Assembly: GCA_020354025.1 (NCBI GenBank)
Contig: CP070638.1
Location: 1,540,335 to 1,600,548 of the forward strand
DNA: 60,214 nt
Direction: 5' to 3'
Source of the DNA: Fidelibacterota bacterium
Lineage (GTDB): Bacteria; Fidelibacterota; Marinisomatia; SCGC-AAA003-L08; TS1B11
Shown here: in pieces, positions 1 through 7,714 of the stretch
Numbering within the stretch: the stretch's first letter is position 1
Layout: every line of letters begins with the position of its first letter
Translations under genes and position numbers: made by a program
The notes under the pieces: model-generated
Database searches by the model: none
What the model was told of the DNA's origin: nothing
The model's input: the letters and a program-made list of their open reading frames with translations, nothing else

Positions 1-238
1 GTAGCTTGACGGTACTTGCCCTAATAAGCTTGTTCCTTTACAAAGTGTAATGTACTTTGCGCCGGAGTTATTCCCTAGAAGACTCCAGTGTTTATTGATA
101 GACCACGGTGCCACTGAGGTACTGGTCATTATCCCGCCCGGTTAATCAAGCTTCGCATCTGTAATCATCTCGACCTGACGAGTGCCTGAGGGTACTGGTA
201 GATATACTTATTCACTCCTAGGCTGGGAGGAATGTGTC

Positions 239-556
239 ATGACTAATACTATCAGGCTCGCACTCATCACTTTACTTTCCATTTCTACAACAAGCGCCAC
301 CATCATCAACGTACCCGCTAATATTGACTCCATACAAGGTGGTATCAACTTGGCCAGCAATGGGGACACCGTCCTTGTCCATCCCGGTACCTATGTGGAA
401 AACATCAACTTTAGAGGCAAGAACATTGTGGCGGTTTCGCTGCTTAGTGCCACATATGAGACTCCCTTTATCTCTCAGTCGGTATTTGATGTGGATAGTA
501 ATGGGCTGAAAGTGGTGTCCCGGGGCTTGGAATACATAATGAGATCAAACCGATGA
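239..556 (+). pseudogene. Truncated secreted beta-helix (pectin-lyase-fold) protein, N-terminal part only
   Basis: The ATG at 239 is preceded by a clear GGGAGG ribosome-binding site. The product starts with a signal peptide of about 20 residues. The segment IINVPANIDSIQGGINLA and the words NGDTVLVHPGTYVENI and GKNIV follow; this is the first rung of the right-handed beta-helix found in large secreted FCB-group proteins. Such proteins run to many hundreds of residues. Here the helix pattern breaks off after about 85 residues, and a short unrelated tail reaches a stop that overlaps the next gene's start (ATGA at 553-556). I read it as a gene fragment joined to foreign DNA rather than a working short protein. 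Confidence 0.55.
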
Positions 557-1923
557 AGTACCACAATGTTCTGTGTATTTACCCCTATCAAACAAAAGTG
601 CGTGAATTACGTTTTTCTCCACCATTAGGGCTCGAGTATATTGTTGCCGCTATAGATGATTTAGTTGATAAGATTACAGTAATTGATATGCGGTTCGAGG
701 ATGATATTACCAAATTCATCCAGAATGATACAGACCTTGTTTGTATCAGTGTCAATTGGGGCTTTGAAAAGAGCTACGTCCACGAGATTATCAATCAAAT
801 TCCTCAGCAGATATTTACAGTTGTAGGTGGAAGCTATGCCTCATTATATATGGATGAATTTTTTCAGAAATGTTCAAATTTAGACGTAATTGTCAGAGGA
901 GACGGTGAAGAAACAATCAGAGAGTTAATTGAGAGTGGTTCCCCTAGTGGAGTGAAAGGATTATCGTATCGATATCAGGGGAGGGTTGTAAATAATGAAA
1001 ATAGAGTCCAGCTTCCTCTAAGTAATGTATTGTTCCCCAATAGGGAACTTAGACGCCAAAAATATAAGATACCACTTGATGGAGTTAATAAAGGAATTGA
1101 AATCGATTCAATATATACTTCTCGGGGCTGCCCTTTCAACTGCAAATTTTGTTATCTTAATATTATCCGATATGGCGAGAAACGACCATGGTCAGCTCGT
1201 ACCCCAGAATCTATTGTCAAAGAATTAAAGTCAGTTGATGCTGATCTGATCATCATTGTCGATGACAATTTTGCCCATGATATGGATAGAGTAGATAGGA
1301 TTTGCCAATTATTGATCAACGAAGGAGTAAAAAAGAAATTCATTGCTCAGGTACGAATTGATGTAGCAAAGCGCCCTGAAGTCCTAAGAAATATGTACAA
1401 GGCAGGTTTTAAGATATTGTGGATAGGAATCGAGTCCGCAAAGGATGAAACCTTAAAATTTTATAGCAAAGGATTTCAAATAAGAGAGGTTACAGAGGCG
1501 TTTAAGGTATTGCGAGGATTCAATTTCTTCTACATCGGCTTTTTCATTATTGGCAATATGGGTGAAGACGAGAAGGACATGATGTTAATACCCAAATTAG
1601 CCTGCGAACTAGGGATAGATGCTTTGAGCCTGTCTATTCTTAGAGTTGAAAAGGACTCACCATTAGAATGCAAAATCGCGGATTCCGATAACTATCATAT
1701 TGCAAGAGATGAGAAAGTATACTCGGACGAATATCCAATCCACGACTTAAGACGCATCCAGAAGAGAATAAAAACAGAATTTTATGGTAGTACTCACTTG
1801 CTGAAGGTCATTATAAAGTTAATTAGAAATAGAACAATCGGAGTCACTGTCTTACTCAGCATATTGCGAGCGTTAATACAAAAGCAACAGGAGAAAAAAC
1901 TTCGAGGATCGGGAAAGAAGTAG
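553..1923 (+). CDS. B12-binding-domain-type radical SAM protein
   Basis: 456 residues. Residues 1-150 look like the Rossmann-type domain found in front of many radical SAM enzymes (BchE/Elp3-like family), but I see no DxHxxG motif, so base-off cobalamin binding is doubtful. The radical SAM core begins near residue 187 with CPFNCKFC (C193, C197, C200), the CxxxCxxC ligands of the 4Fe-4S cluster. VDDNFAHD and GFKILWIGIESA are usual later core elements. The substrate is unknown; relatives act in methyl transfer, cyclisation or lipid and natural-product modification. The gene is clearly more AT-rich than the flanks and stands alone, which suggests transfer. Its start overlaps the stop of the truncated upstream gene. 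Confidence 0.8.
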   Translation: MKYHNVLCIYPYQTKVRELRFSPPLGLEYIVAAIDDLVDKITVIDMRFEDDITKFIQNDTDLVCISVNWGFEKSYVHEIINQIPQQIFTVVGGSYASLYMDEFFQKCSNLDVIVRGDGEETIRELIESGSPSGVKGLSYRYQGRVVNNENRVQLPLSNVLFPNRELRRQKYKIPLDGVNKGIEIDSIYTSRGCPFNCKFCYLNIIRYGEKRPWSARTPESIVKELKSVDADLIIIVDDNFAHDMDRVDRICQLLINEGVKKKFIAQVRIDVAKRPEVLRNMYKAGFKILWIGIESAKDETLKFYSKGFQIREVTEAFKVLRGFNFFYIGFFIIGNMGEDEKDMMLIPKLACELGIDALSLSILRVEKDSPLECKIADSDNYHIARDEKVYSDEYPIHDLRRIQKRIKTEFYGSTHLLKVIIKLIRNRTIGVTVLLSILRALIQKQQEKKLRGSGKK

Positions 1924-2119
1924 TGAAGATCGATTGGGGAGAGAGAAAGTGAGATTGCCACCCATCGACAATCTCAGGTCTGGCTCGCTCGTAATTACAA
2001 GAGGGCATCTGCATCTCCCTACTAGTAACGCCGGAGTACAGCAAATCTATCAAGATGCATTTGTCCCGTACAATGCGGGGGGCGCTGCTGAAGTAGGGAG
2101 ACACTGAAGGAAACAAATC

Positions 2120-2911
2120 ATGCTGCGAGTCCTCGTTCTATCCTTTGTTATTGCTACTCCACTGTTGTCCCAAGACCTACTCATCAATTTAAAAGGGACA
2201 GAGTACCCTGGCCGATTGATCGAGATCAGTGATACCTATGTATATTTTCGATTAGAAGGCCAAACTATTGTGAGTAGGCTTCCCAAGCAGGCAATACTCC
2301 GTGTCATACTGGCTGACGGTCGGGTGGCATACGAGAATGGAAAAATACATCTGGAGATCTTCAGGTCTCAGAGGGATAAGAAGCCGCCCCAGAATAGTGT
2401 GAGAATTGCTGGAGAGCTTTTAGCTGGTGGAGCAGGAGGAGCTATAGGATACTATGGCTACTTAAGATATAGTGGTGAGGGAAATGGAATGAGATATTAT
2501 GCGGCCGCGCTTTATGGATCAACTATCGGTAGCACGATCGGTGTCTTTCTGGTTGGAAATCTAGGTAATGAAACAGGATCACTTGTTTATACTGGAGTAG
2601 GAAGCGCTTGGGGACTGGCAGCAGGGATGGGATTGCTGATGATGTTCAGTATTTTTAGTGAGGGTGCATCCTCTGATGTCAGTAATGCCTTTGAGATAAT
2701 TTCATTCTGGTCTTGCCTCTCCATCGGTGCTACGATAGGATTCAATAAGACCCGCAGATACAAGACCCCTCCCGCTGAAACAGAAACAGGACTCATCAAT
2801 TACCAAGATGGACAGATGAGCTTCGCTGCTCCCATAGTCTATATTCGCCCCAATCCCTTTATCTGGGGTGATATGGTGCAGACCATCGACCTGGCTAGCG
2901 TGAGGTTTTAA
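2120..2911 (+). CDS. Secreted/membrane protein of unknown function, paralog 1
   Basis: 263 residues. A cleavable signal (residues 1-18, ending LLSQ) is followed by a small beta-rich stretch at about 20-85 with the words LIEISD, LEGQTIVSRLP and ILRV.LADGRVAY. A glycine-rich hydrophobic middle with two or three possible membrane passes comes next (GELLAGGAGG, GSTIGSTIGVFLVG, GVGSAWGLAAGMGLLMM). The conserved tail ends IRPNPFIWGDMVQTIDL..VRF. The GAAGGAAA ribosome-binding site lies just upstream. I do not recognise the family. The next gene is its paralog; N- and C-termini are nearly identical while the middle differs, which suggests the ends carry the constrained function. Confidence 0.75.
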   Translation: MLRVLVLSFVIATPLLSQDLLINLKGTEYPGRLIEISDTYVYFRLEGQTIVSRLPKQAILRVILADGRVAYENGKIHLEIFRSQRDKKPPQNSVRIAGELLAGGAGGAIGYYGYLRYSGEGNGMRYYAAALYGSTIGSTIGVFLVGNLGNETGSLVYTGVGSAWGLAAGMGLLMMFSIFSEGASSDVSNAFEIISFWSCLSIGATIGFNKTRRYKTPPAETETGLINYQDGQMSFAAPIVYIRPNPFIWGDMVQTIDLASVRF

Positions 2912-3009
2912 ACAATTGATTTCGGGGTGCCCCAAGCCCATCAAGATGCATTTGTCCTGCAGAATGCGAGAGTGCTACTGAGGTAGAGAGTCGCTGAAGG
3001 AAACAAATC

Positions 3010-3762
3010 ATGCTAAGAATCCTCGTTCTATCCTTTGTTATTGCTACTCCACTGTTGTCCCAAGACCTTCTTATCAATTCTATAGGGACAGAGTACCCAG
3101 GCAAATTGATCGAGATCAGTGATACCCATATATATTTTCTATTAGAAGGCCAGACTATTGTAAGTAGGCTTCCCAAGGATGCAATACTCCGGGTCGTACT
3201 GGCCGATGGTCGGGTAGCGTACGGGGATGCCAAGATAGAACTGGACAGCTTCAGGTCTGAGATTGATAAGAAGCCTCCCCTAGATGGTGTAAGAATAGCT
3301 GGGGAGCTATTAGCTGGTGGAGTAGGAAGCTTTACTGGAGGCGTGGTCGGAGTCTATGGCTTAAATAGCATTATGAATGCCGTGTTGGACAGCGCTTTAA
3401 TGCGCAATACGTGGCTTACGTGGTATGTGCTTGGAGGTGCGATTGGCTGCTCTATCGGTAGTACGCTTGGAGTCTATCTGGTGGGTCATCAAGGCAATGA
3501 GACCGGCTCATTTGGTGCAACACTCCTTGGAGCCGCATTGGGCATATTTCCATTTGGCCCCTTTAGTTCACCCATTGTTGCTACTCTATTCTTTAACCTA
3601 ACCCGCAAATACAAGACTCCTCCTGCTGAACCAGAGACGGGTCTCATCAATATCCAAGAAGGCCAGGTGACACTTGCTACTCCAACAGTCTACATTCGCC
3701 CCAATCCCTTTATCTGGGGTGATATGGTACAAACTATCAACCTGGTCAGCGTGAGGTTTTAA
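3010..3762 (+). CDS. Secreted/membrane protein of unknown function, paralog 2
   Basis: 250 residues, a tandem copy of the preceding gene. The signal peptide is almost identical, the N-terminal block shares LIEISD, LEGQTIVSRLP and LADGRVAY, and the tail ends IRPNPFIWGDMVQTINL..VRF. The middle third has diverged and contains a different set of glycine-rich hydrophobic segments, so the number of membrane passes may differ. The leader, the ribosome-binding site and about 40 bp after the stop match copy 1, so duplication was recent enough for the DNA to be alignable. Function is unknown. A hairpin terminator about 110 bp downstream probably ends the transcript. Confidence 0.75.
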   Translation: MLRILVLSFVIATPLLSQDLLINSIGTEYPGKLIEISDTHIYFLLEGQTIVSRLPKDAILRVVLADGRVAYGDAKIELDSFRSEIDKKPPLDGVRIAGELLAGGVGSFTGGVVGVYGLNSIMNAVLDSALMRNTWLTWYVLGGAIGCSIGSTLGVYLVGHQGNETGSFGATLLGAALGIFPFGPFSSPIVATLFFNLTRKYKTPPAEPETGLINIQEGQVTLATPTVYIRPNPFIWGDMVQTINLVSVRF

Positions 3763-3872
3763 ACAATTGATTTCGGGGTGCCCCAATCCCATCAAGATGC
3801 TTTTACCCTGCTCCTAGTCCCGCAGAATGCGGGGGTGCTGCTGAAGTAGGTATCTATACAACTGTCTGTCTT

Positions 3873-3901
3873 GGCCCCGGTGAACCTTCACGGGGCCTTT
3901 T
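3873..3901 (+). terminator. Hairpin terminator after the paralog pair
   Basis: GGCCCCG pairs with CGGGGCC around an inner GTGAA/TTCA helix and is followed by TTTTG. It sits between the paralog pair and the tRNA genes. Confidence 0.75.
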
Positions 3902-3945
3902 GCTTTAATATGCTGTCGTTGGTAACTTTGCCCGCTATTCGGTGA

Positions 3946-4018
<73 letters not shown>

Positions 4019-4060
4019 CGAGGGATGGGGTACGAATGCAAATTACCCCTTCCGCTACTT

Positions 4061-4133
4061 GACTCGGTAGCTCAGTCGGTAGAGCAGCGGACTTTTAATC
4101 CGTTGGTCGGGGGTTCGATTCCCCCCCGGGTCA
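4061..4133 (+). tRNA. tRNA-Lys (anticodon TTT), attachment site of integrative elements
   Basis: Complete cloverleaf with acceptor GACTCGG/CCGGGTC (one G-U pair), anticodon loop CTTTTAA (anticodon TTT), T-loop GGTTCGATTCC and discriminator A. No CCA is encoded. Its 3' half, from the anticodon loop to two bases past the discriminator, is repeated at 17675-17718 and 20725-20768. That is how tyrosine-recombinase elements use tRNA genes: they insert at the 3' end and restore it with their own copy. Confidence 0.95.
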
Positions 4134-4135
4134 CA
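4092..4135 (+). other. Attachment-site core inside tRNA-Lys(TTT)
   Basis: These 44 bp, from CTTTTAATCC to GGGTCACA, are identical to 17675-17718 and match 20725-20768 at 43 of 44 positions. Only this copy lies in an intact tRNA, so it is the chromosome-side junction of the left element. Upstream of it is normal tRNA sequence; the other two copies instead share TTTCTCCTCGGTGCCCAG. Confidence 0.85.
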
Positions 4136-4145
4136 TAGTAAAAAC

Positions 4146-4177
4146 AAGGGCTTACGAGAGATCGCAGGCCCTTTTTT
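4146..4177 (+). terminator. Terminator of the tRNA-Lys transcript
   Basis: AAGGGC (4146) pairs with GCCCTT (4168) and a run of T follows, directly after tRNA-Lys(TTT). If element 1 is real this terminator belongs to the element and now serves the tRNA. Confidence 0.7.
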
Positions 4178-4359
4178 CATGCTTTAAAATGATCAGAATT
4201 GGACAGGAGTTGACACTTCTGAAATTAAAATTGCACAGTTATGATACACTTAAGTGGTTCTTTCGAGGATTCCCTGAGTTATAGGATTCATCGATTCAAC
4301 CCTGCTAATCTCCGCCAGATAGATGCCTATTGCCTGGTTGGAATTGCTACCCATTGATG

Positions 4360-4460
4360 TTGCTACGCCTCTCCATCTGTTTCAAGCTGGATATGGGCTT
4401 TGCAGATTCGATACAAGTCTTAAGAACAACATGAATTCGTTTGACCATGAGTGAGTAGAG
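4360..4460 (-). pseudogene. Decayed trace of a tyrosine recombinase C-terminus
   Basis: On the minus strand the codons across 4419-4366 read DLYRICKAHIQLET. This aligns with DLYRVSKLLGHASVKTT of the better preserved integrase remnant at 18.1 kb, with three residues missing. Twelve bases, TCGATACAAGTC, are identical in both (4408-4419 and 18170-18181). Further along (4455-4437) the codons for H-G-Q-T-N-S fall where the other remnant has H-S-L-R-K-T. A stop codon interrupts the frame. Position relative to the attachment core and orientation match element 2. The similarity is short, so this is suggestive only. Confidence 0.35.
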
Positions 4461-4491
4461 ACATCAGGCCTTATCTCGGGATTGTTACAGC

Positions 4492-4520
4492 AAAAAGCCC
4501 CGGAATGGCCGGGGCTTTTT
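4492..4520. terminator. Perfect palindromic terminator, works in both directions
   Basis: The 12-bp stem AAAAAGCCCCGG / CCGGGGCTTTTT encloses a 5-base loop. A-runs and T-runs flank it, so it can end transcription on either strand. No intact gene adjoins it, which suggests a gene was lost here. Confidence 0.85.
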
Positions 4521-5066
4521 CTTTCTAAAATTACGTGCCCCTATTTCAGCAGCACCATTCTAACGGGTTGTATTGATGCCAGTGAATGTCTGATCTCTGG
4601 TGCCAACGACTCAGTATTTCTCTCACTCATTCAAGACTCTCTCACAAACAGATTCAATGTAGCAGAAGTGCCTTGTATGATCTAGTCTATTGGAGCCCAC
4701 TCTGCGCTGACCGAGAACAGTAGTTGGACATGTTAGCCATAGAGATTTTCAGATGGTATATGAGATTGTGTTGCGGATATTTACATGGATGATAATTGGG
4801 GATGACCCTCCCCTAAGTAATTCCAGATTAAATCGTTAGCCGCGATCTATCGGTATTGCCGTACTTGCAGTGTGGCAAAACGCCTCAACAATCGGGCTAG
4901 AAATCGGCACGCTTGATTTTAAGAAGTAGCGAGGATCAGCTGCAAACCTCTAATAATTAATGGCATCTGAAGCGACACTTCGGATTCACTTTTATCTGGT
5001 ACATTGTTTGCGTTCCAGATATTAGAGTTCGTTCATCCAGGAATCAGCGGTGAAGAGGACTGAATC

Positions 5067-5177
5067 ATGACGGTGCTGTTAGTTATAGCCACTTTTACAA
5101 TATTGATAACAGCGGATTACGTCATTCGACGGATAAAAAAGAACCGAGACAATAAATTACCGCTGAAGGGGAAATAG
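5067..5177 (+). CDS. Small single-pass membrane protein (36 residues)
   Basis: The ATG at 5067 has a GAAGAGGA ribosome-binding site 8 bases upstream. The product begins MTVLLVIATFTILITADYVI and continues with a basic tail rich in Arg, Lys and Asn, ending LPLKGK. One N-terminal membrane helix followed by positive charges predicts a cytoplasmic tail. From memory, short proteins of this shape (hydrophobic, then D-Y-x-x-x-R) occur near respiratory or redox operons in several anaerobes, but I cannot name a family. It lies before the riboswitch, so it is in a separate upstream transcript. Confidence 0.5.
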   Translation: MTVLLVIATFTILITADYVIRRIKKNRDNKLPLKGK

Positions 5178-5310
5178 GGACGGTAAGAGATCCAACTCTG
5201 AGGCGGTAGGAGTCTCAGAATAAAGCATAAATTTGTTTTTTCTTATAGGAAGTGGATTAGTGTTGGCATAGTATCATTACAGTCACACACGGATCCAGAT
5301 TGAAAACAAG

Positions 5311-5436
5311 GATGTCTGTCGCCTAATCGGTTTGAAGACAGACCGAACGGGGGACCCAAAAACTTGGGGTGTATTCCGTATGTCCGGAAGGGGTACCTTC
5401 TAGCCCTAACCCGTCAGCTAACCTCGTCGGCATTTT
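5311..5436 (+). promoter_or_regulatory. Cyclic di-AMP riboswitch (ydaO/yuaA class)
   Basis: The conserved blocks appear in the right order: CCGAAC, GGGGGACCCA, CTTGGGGTGTATTCC, a CCGTATGTCCGG arm, GGGGTACCTTCTAGCCC, then ACCCGTCAGCTAACCTCG and GGC. These match my memory of ydaO-class aptamers, for example the Thermoanaerobacter one with TTGGGGTTAATC, GGGATACCTTCT and CCCGACAGCTAAC. An intrinsic terminator follows at 5461 and the TauE/SafE gene starts at 5538. In this class c-di-AMP binding normally turns expression off through the terminator. The aptamer assignment is strong; the direction of control is inferred from the class. Confidence 0.88.
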
Positions 5437-5460
5437 AAGGGACAGATTTTAAGCTATCAG

Positions 5461-5490
5461 GGCTACAGACATTTCTGTGGCTTTTTCTTT
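5461..5490 (+). terminator. Riboswitch expression-platform terminator
   Basis: GCTACAGA (5462) pairs with TCTGTGGC (5474), followed by TTTTTCTTTT, between the aptamer and the ribosome-binding site of the permease gene. It is the expected switch element for transcriptional control. Confidence 0.8.
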
Positions 5491-5537
5491 TGTAAGCGGA
5501 TCAGCTAGTTAACAGGTAGAAACGAGGAGGTATTTAG

Positions 5538-6299
5538 ATGGATTTCAGCATAAGTATCCCTATTGTTGCTCTGGCGTTTGCGTGTGAGCTGGTGGATTCG
5601 GGATTAGGCATGGGCTATGGCACCATTCTTACACCCGTATTGCTTCTGCTTGGCTATGAACCTGTGGAGATCGTGCCTGCAGTGCTTTTATCAGAATTCA
5701 TAACAGGACTAACCGCCGGGATCGCACATCACGAGTTCGGTAATTTGAATTTGAACAGAGGTAGCCGTGATTTCAAGGTGACATTCCTTCTGGCCGGATT
5801 GAGCTTGATCGGGGTTGTAGGGGCCGTGGCCATCGCGATTTCTGTGCCGGTATGGGTGATAAAGGTTTATATCGGCATCCTGGTATTGGCCATTGGTGTT
5901 TCCATCCTCCTGTTGCGGAGTCGGCAGTTGTCCTTCTGTTGGCGTCGTGTATCGGGTCTTGGTGTTCTAGCAGCATTCAATAAGGGAATTAGCGGAGGAG
6001 GCTACGGCCCAGTCGTAACCGGAGGGCTGGTACTATCTGGAGTTGGCAGCCGCAATGCGGTGGGGATGACCTCTCTGGCGGAAAGTGTCACTAGCGCCCT
6101 TGGAGTTCTGGGCTACTACTTGGCTACCCGAGCCCAGATACCCTGGCATTTAGCCCCTTCGCTGCTGATGGGTGCACTATTGTCTGTCCCGCTGGCAGCT
6201 TACGCTGTGAGTCGGTTGCCTCATAAGAGATTAAAGCTAGCCATCGGAGGTACAACGACTATATTGGGCTGTTGGACGTTGGTGAAAGTGCTACTGTGA
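5538..6299 (+). CDS. TauE/SafE-family permease (sulfite/sulfonate exporter-like)
   Basis: 253 residues, almost entirely hydrophobic, with seven or eight predicted membrane helices in two similar halves as usual for this family. The N-terminal G-x-G-Y-G-T-I-L-T-P (residues 24-33) and the second-half GISGGGYGPVVTGG (149-162) are its paired signatures. Members export or import small sulfur anions and organosulfonates; substrate cannot be read from sequence. GAGGAGG precedes the ATG. It is directly controlled by the c-di-AMP riboswitch. A sulfate-type binding protein lies downstream, so sulfur-anion handling is the likely theme. Confidence 0.85.
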   Translation: MDFSISIPIVALAFACELVDSGLGMGYGTILTPVLLLLGYEPVEIVPAVLLSEFITGLTAGIAHHEFGNLNLNRGSRDFKVTFLLAGLSLIGVVGAVAIAISVPVWVIKVYIGILVLAIGVSILLLRSRQLSFCWRRVSGLGVLAAFNKGISGGGYGPVVTGGLVLSGVGSRNAVGMTSLAESVTSALGVLGYYLATRAQIPWHLAPSLLMGALLSVPLAAYAVSRLPHKRLKLAIGGTTTILGCWTLVKVLL

Positions 6300-6466
6300 G
6301 CGGAACAATAAATCAGAAATACGATGCCTTATTTCACTCTGGTAGATAATTGCTATGGGTATGATCGTTTCGTGCGATTCATACTCGTCTGTGTTTGCCT
6401 CAGTCGTTAATAGAACTAACTGAGTATAGATGGATTTTAACTATGGAACGATGGCGGGAAGAATCA

Positions 6467-7507
6467 ATGAACGAATATAACGGAGGGGCCGGATTTCGAA
6501 GAGGACGTGCTATCTCAACCATCACAGTAATAATCATTTTAATTATGATTGTCTGGCAGGGGAATTATTTAGAGCTTACTCCTGAACCTCGAACCCTAGT
6601 TGTCTATTGTTTTGCCGGGATGCAGGAAGTAATGGAAAGGGGCATTTTTCCCGCTTTCCAGGAATTCTGGGCAAATGAGAGGGATGAGGCTGTCGAGATC
6701 ATACCCACATTTGCCGGTTCAGGGACAATCGTCGATAAAATCATCTCCAGGTTCCCTGCCGAGGTAGCGATTTTATCTTCACCTATCGATGCCATATGCC
6801 TAGCAGAGCGGATACTGGTGCCTCCCAAGAGCTGGGAGAATCTTCCGAACAACGGGATTTTCAGCTATTCCCCGATGATCATGATCGTTCGGGAGGGTAA
6901 TCCTCTGGAGATCAGGGATTTTCCCGATCTGAGCAGATCAGGGATCAGGGTAATTCACCCTGACCCGTTAACCTCAGGTGCCGGGCAGTGGGATCTCCTG
7001 GCCGTCTTCGGATCGGCTCTGAGGGAGGATAAGGATACTCTAACAGCCCAATGGCGAGTGGAGGAGATATGGGGAAATGCAATCTATCGCCCGGCCAGCG
7101 CCAGGGAAGCTGTTCAGCACTTCAATAATGGTAGCGGGGATGTGCTCATCACCTATGAAGCCAATCTTCGGGGTAATAGGGTGTGGGATAAAATTCCAGG
7201 AGAGCTGGTTTACCCTCCCAGTACGATTGTAAGTGAGCATATCGTTTTACCAATCAACAAGAACATTGAGTCCAAGCAGAAAGAACTCGTTGATACCTTC
7301 GTCCAGTTCCTCTGGAGTCAGGAAGCACAACAAATTCTGACGAGATATCATTTTGAGAGGATTGATAGTAATAGTGTTCAATCAAAAGCGGAATTTGGTG
7401 ATATTTCCGATGCCTTTACACTGGATAGTCTCGGTGGTCCTAGAAGAGTAAAAATAGAGATTCTTGATAATTTGATTCAAGCCCTGATTCCGCCAGTACG
7501 TTACTGA
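6467..7507 (+). CDS. Membrane-anchored sulfate/thiosulfate-type solute-binding protein
   Basis: 346 residues from the ATG at 6467, chosen because GGGAAG lies 6 bases upstream; starts at 6395 or 6443 are possible. An uncleaved-looking helix at about residues 16-32 anchors a periplasmic domain. That domain has the Sbp/CysP layout: LVVYCFAGMQEVME near the start, then FAGSGTIVDKI, and HPDPLTSGAGQWDLL, which parallels the NPKTSGGARW region of sulfate-binding proteins. No ABC permease or ATPase gene is nearby. It may deliver ligand to a distant transporter or act as a sensor partner for the kinase that follows 207 bp later. Confidence 0.75.
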   Translation: MNEYNGGAGFRRGRAISTITVIIILIMIVWQGNYLELTPEPRTLVVYCFAGMQEVMERGIFPAFQEFWANERDEAVEIIPTFAGSGTIVDKIISRFPAEVAILSSPIDAICLAERILVPPKSWENLPNNGIFSYSPMIMIVREGNPLEIRDFPDLSRSGIRVIHPDPLTSGAGQWDLLAVFGSALREDKDTLTAQWRVEEIWGNAIYRPASAREAVQHFNNGSGDVLITYEANLRGNRVWDKIPGELVYPPSTIVSEHIVLPINKNIESKQKELVDTFVQFLWSQEAQQILTRYHFERIDSNSVQSKAEFGDISDAFTLDSLGGPRRVKIEILDNLIQALIPPVRY

Positions 7508-7714
7508 GAAACTACATATAGAAAAACGGGCATCCGGGAGAGGTGCTACCCTAATAGTAACATAAAAGTCATTGAGGCCGATTCTGGTCGTGAAAATCGT
7601 TTCAGTCAGAGATTAGCATGGATAAATTTGATATAAATTGATAACAGACAATCTCTTTTTCAAAGAAAGCGTGGATTTGTTCTGCTATTATCAATAGATA
7701 TATAGGTATTGCCT

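Larger units (their letters stand above)
2049..3853 (+). repeat. Tandem duplication unit with three copies of a ~65-70 bp leader
   Basis: A leader starting ATCAAGATGC occurs at 2049, 2940 and 3791. It contains a small hairpin (CCCGCA-GAA-TGCGGG in the third copy, imperfect in the others) followed by GCTGCTGAAGTAGG or a close variant. Copies 1 and 2 each sit directly before one of two paralogous genes; copy 3 lies after the second gene with no gene behind it. The gene ends are also shared (GTGAGGTTTTAAACAATTGA and onward). The unit is therefore leader plus gene, about 0.85-0.9 kb, duplicated in tandem and leaving a spare leader at the end. Confidence 0.8.
4178..5066. other. Long non-coding stretch at the left end of element 1
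   Basis: About 0.9 kb without a convincing gene. It holds the end-specific repeats described under the elements (4188-4206; TTGCACAGTT at 4231), a trace of integrase code near 4360-4460, and a perfect palindromic terminator at 4492-4520. On the minus strand, codons ending near 4545 read VRMVLLK then stop. This resembles the end of type IX secretion tails, but the reading frame is closed by a stop about 27 residues upstream, so at best it is debris. Confidence 0.5.

Noticed and set aside
4543-4625. Minus-strand end RMVLLK-stop resembling a type IX secretion tail
   Set aside because: The frame is closed about 27 residues upstream and lacks the usual sorting-domain body; only six residues resemble the tail.
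4482-4685. Plus-strand 67-residue frame containing QQKAPEWPGLFL
   Set aside because: Its first codons are the palindromic terminator at 4492-4520, there is no ribosome-binding site, and nothing resembles a known protein.
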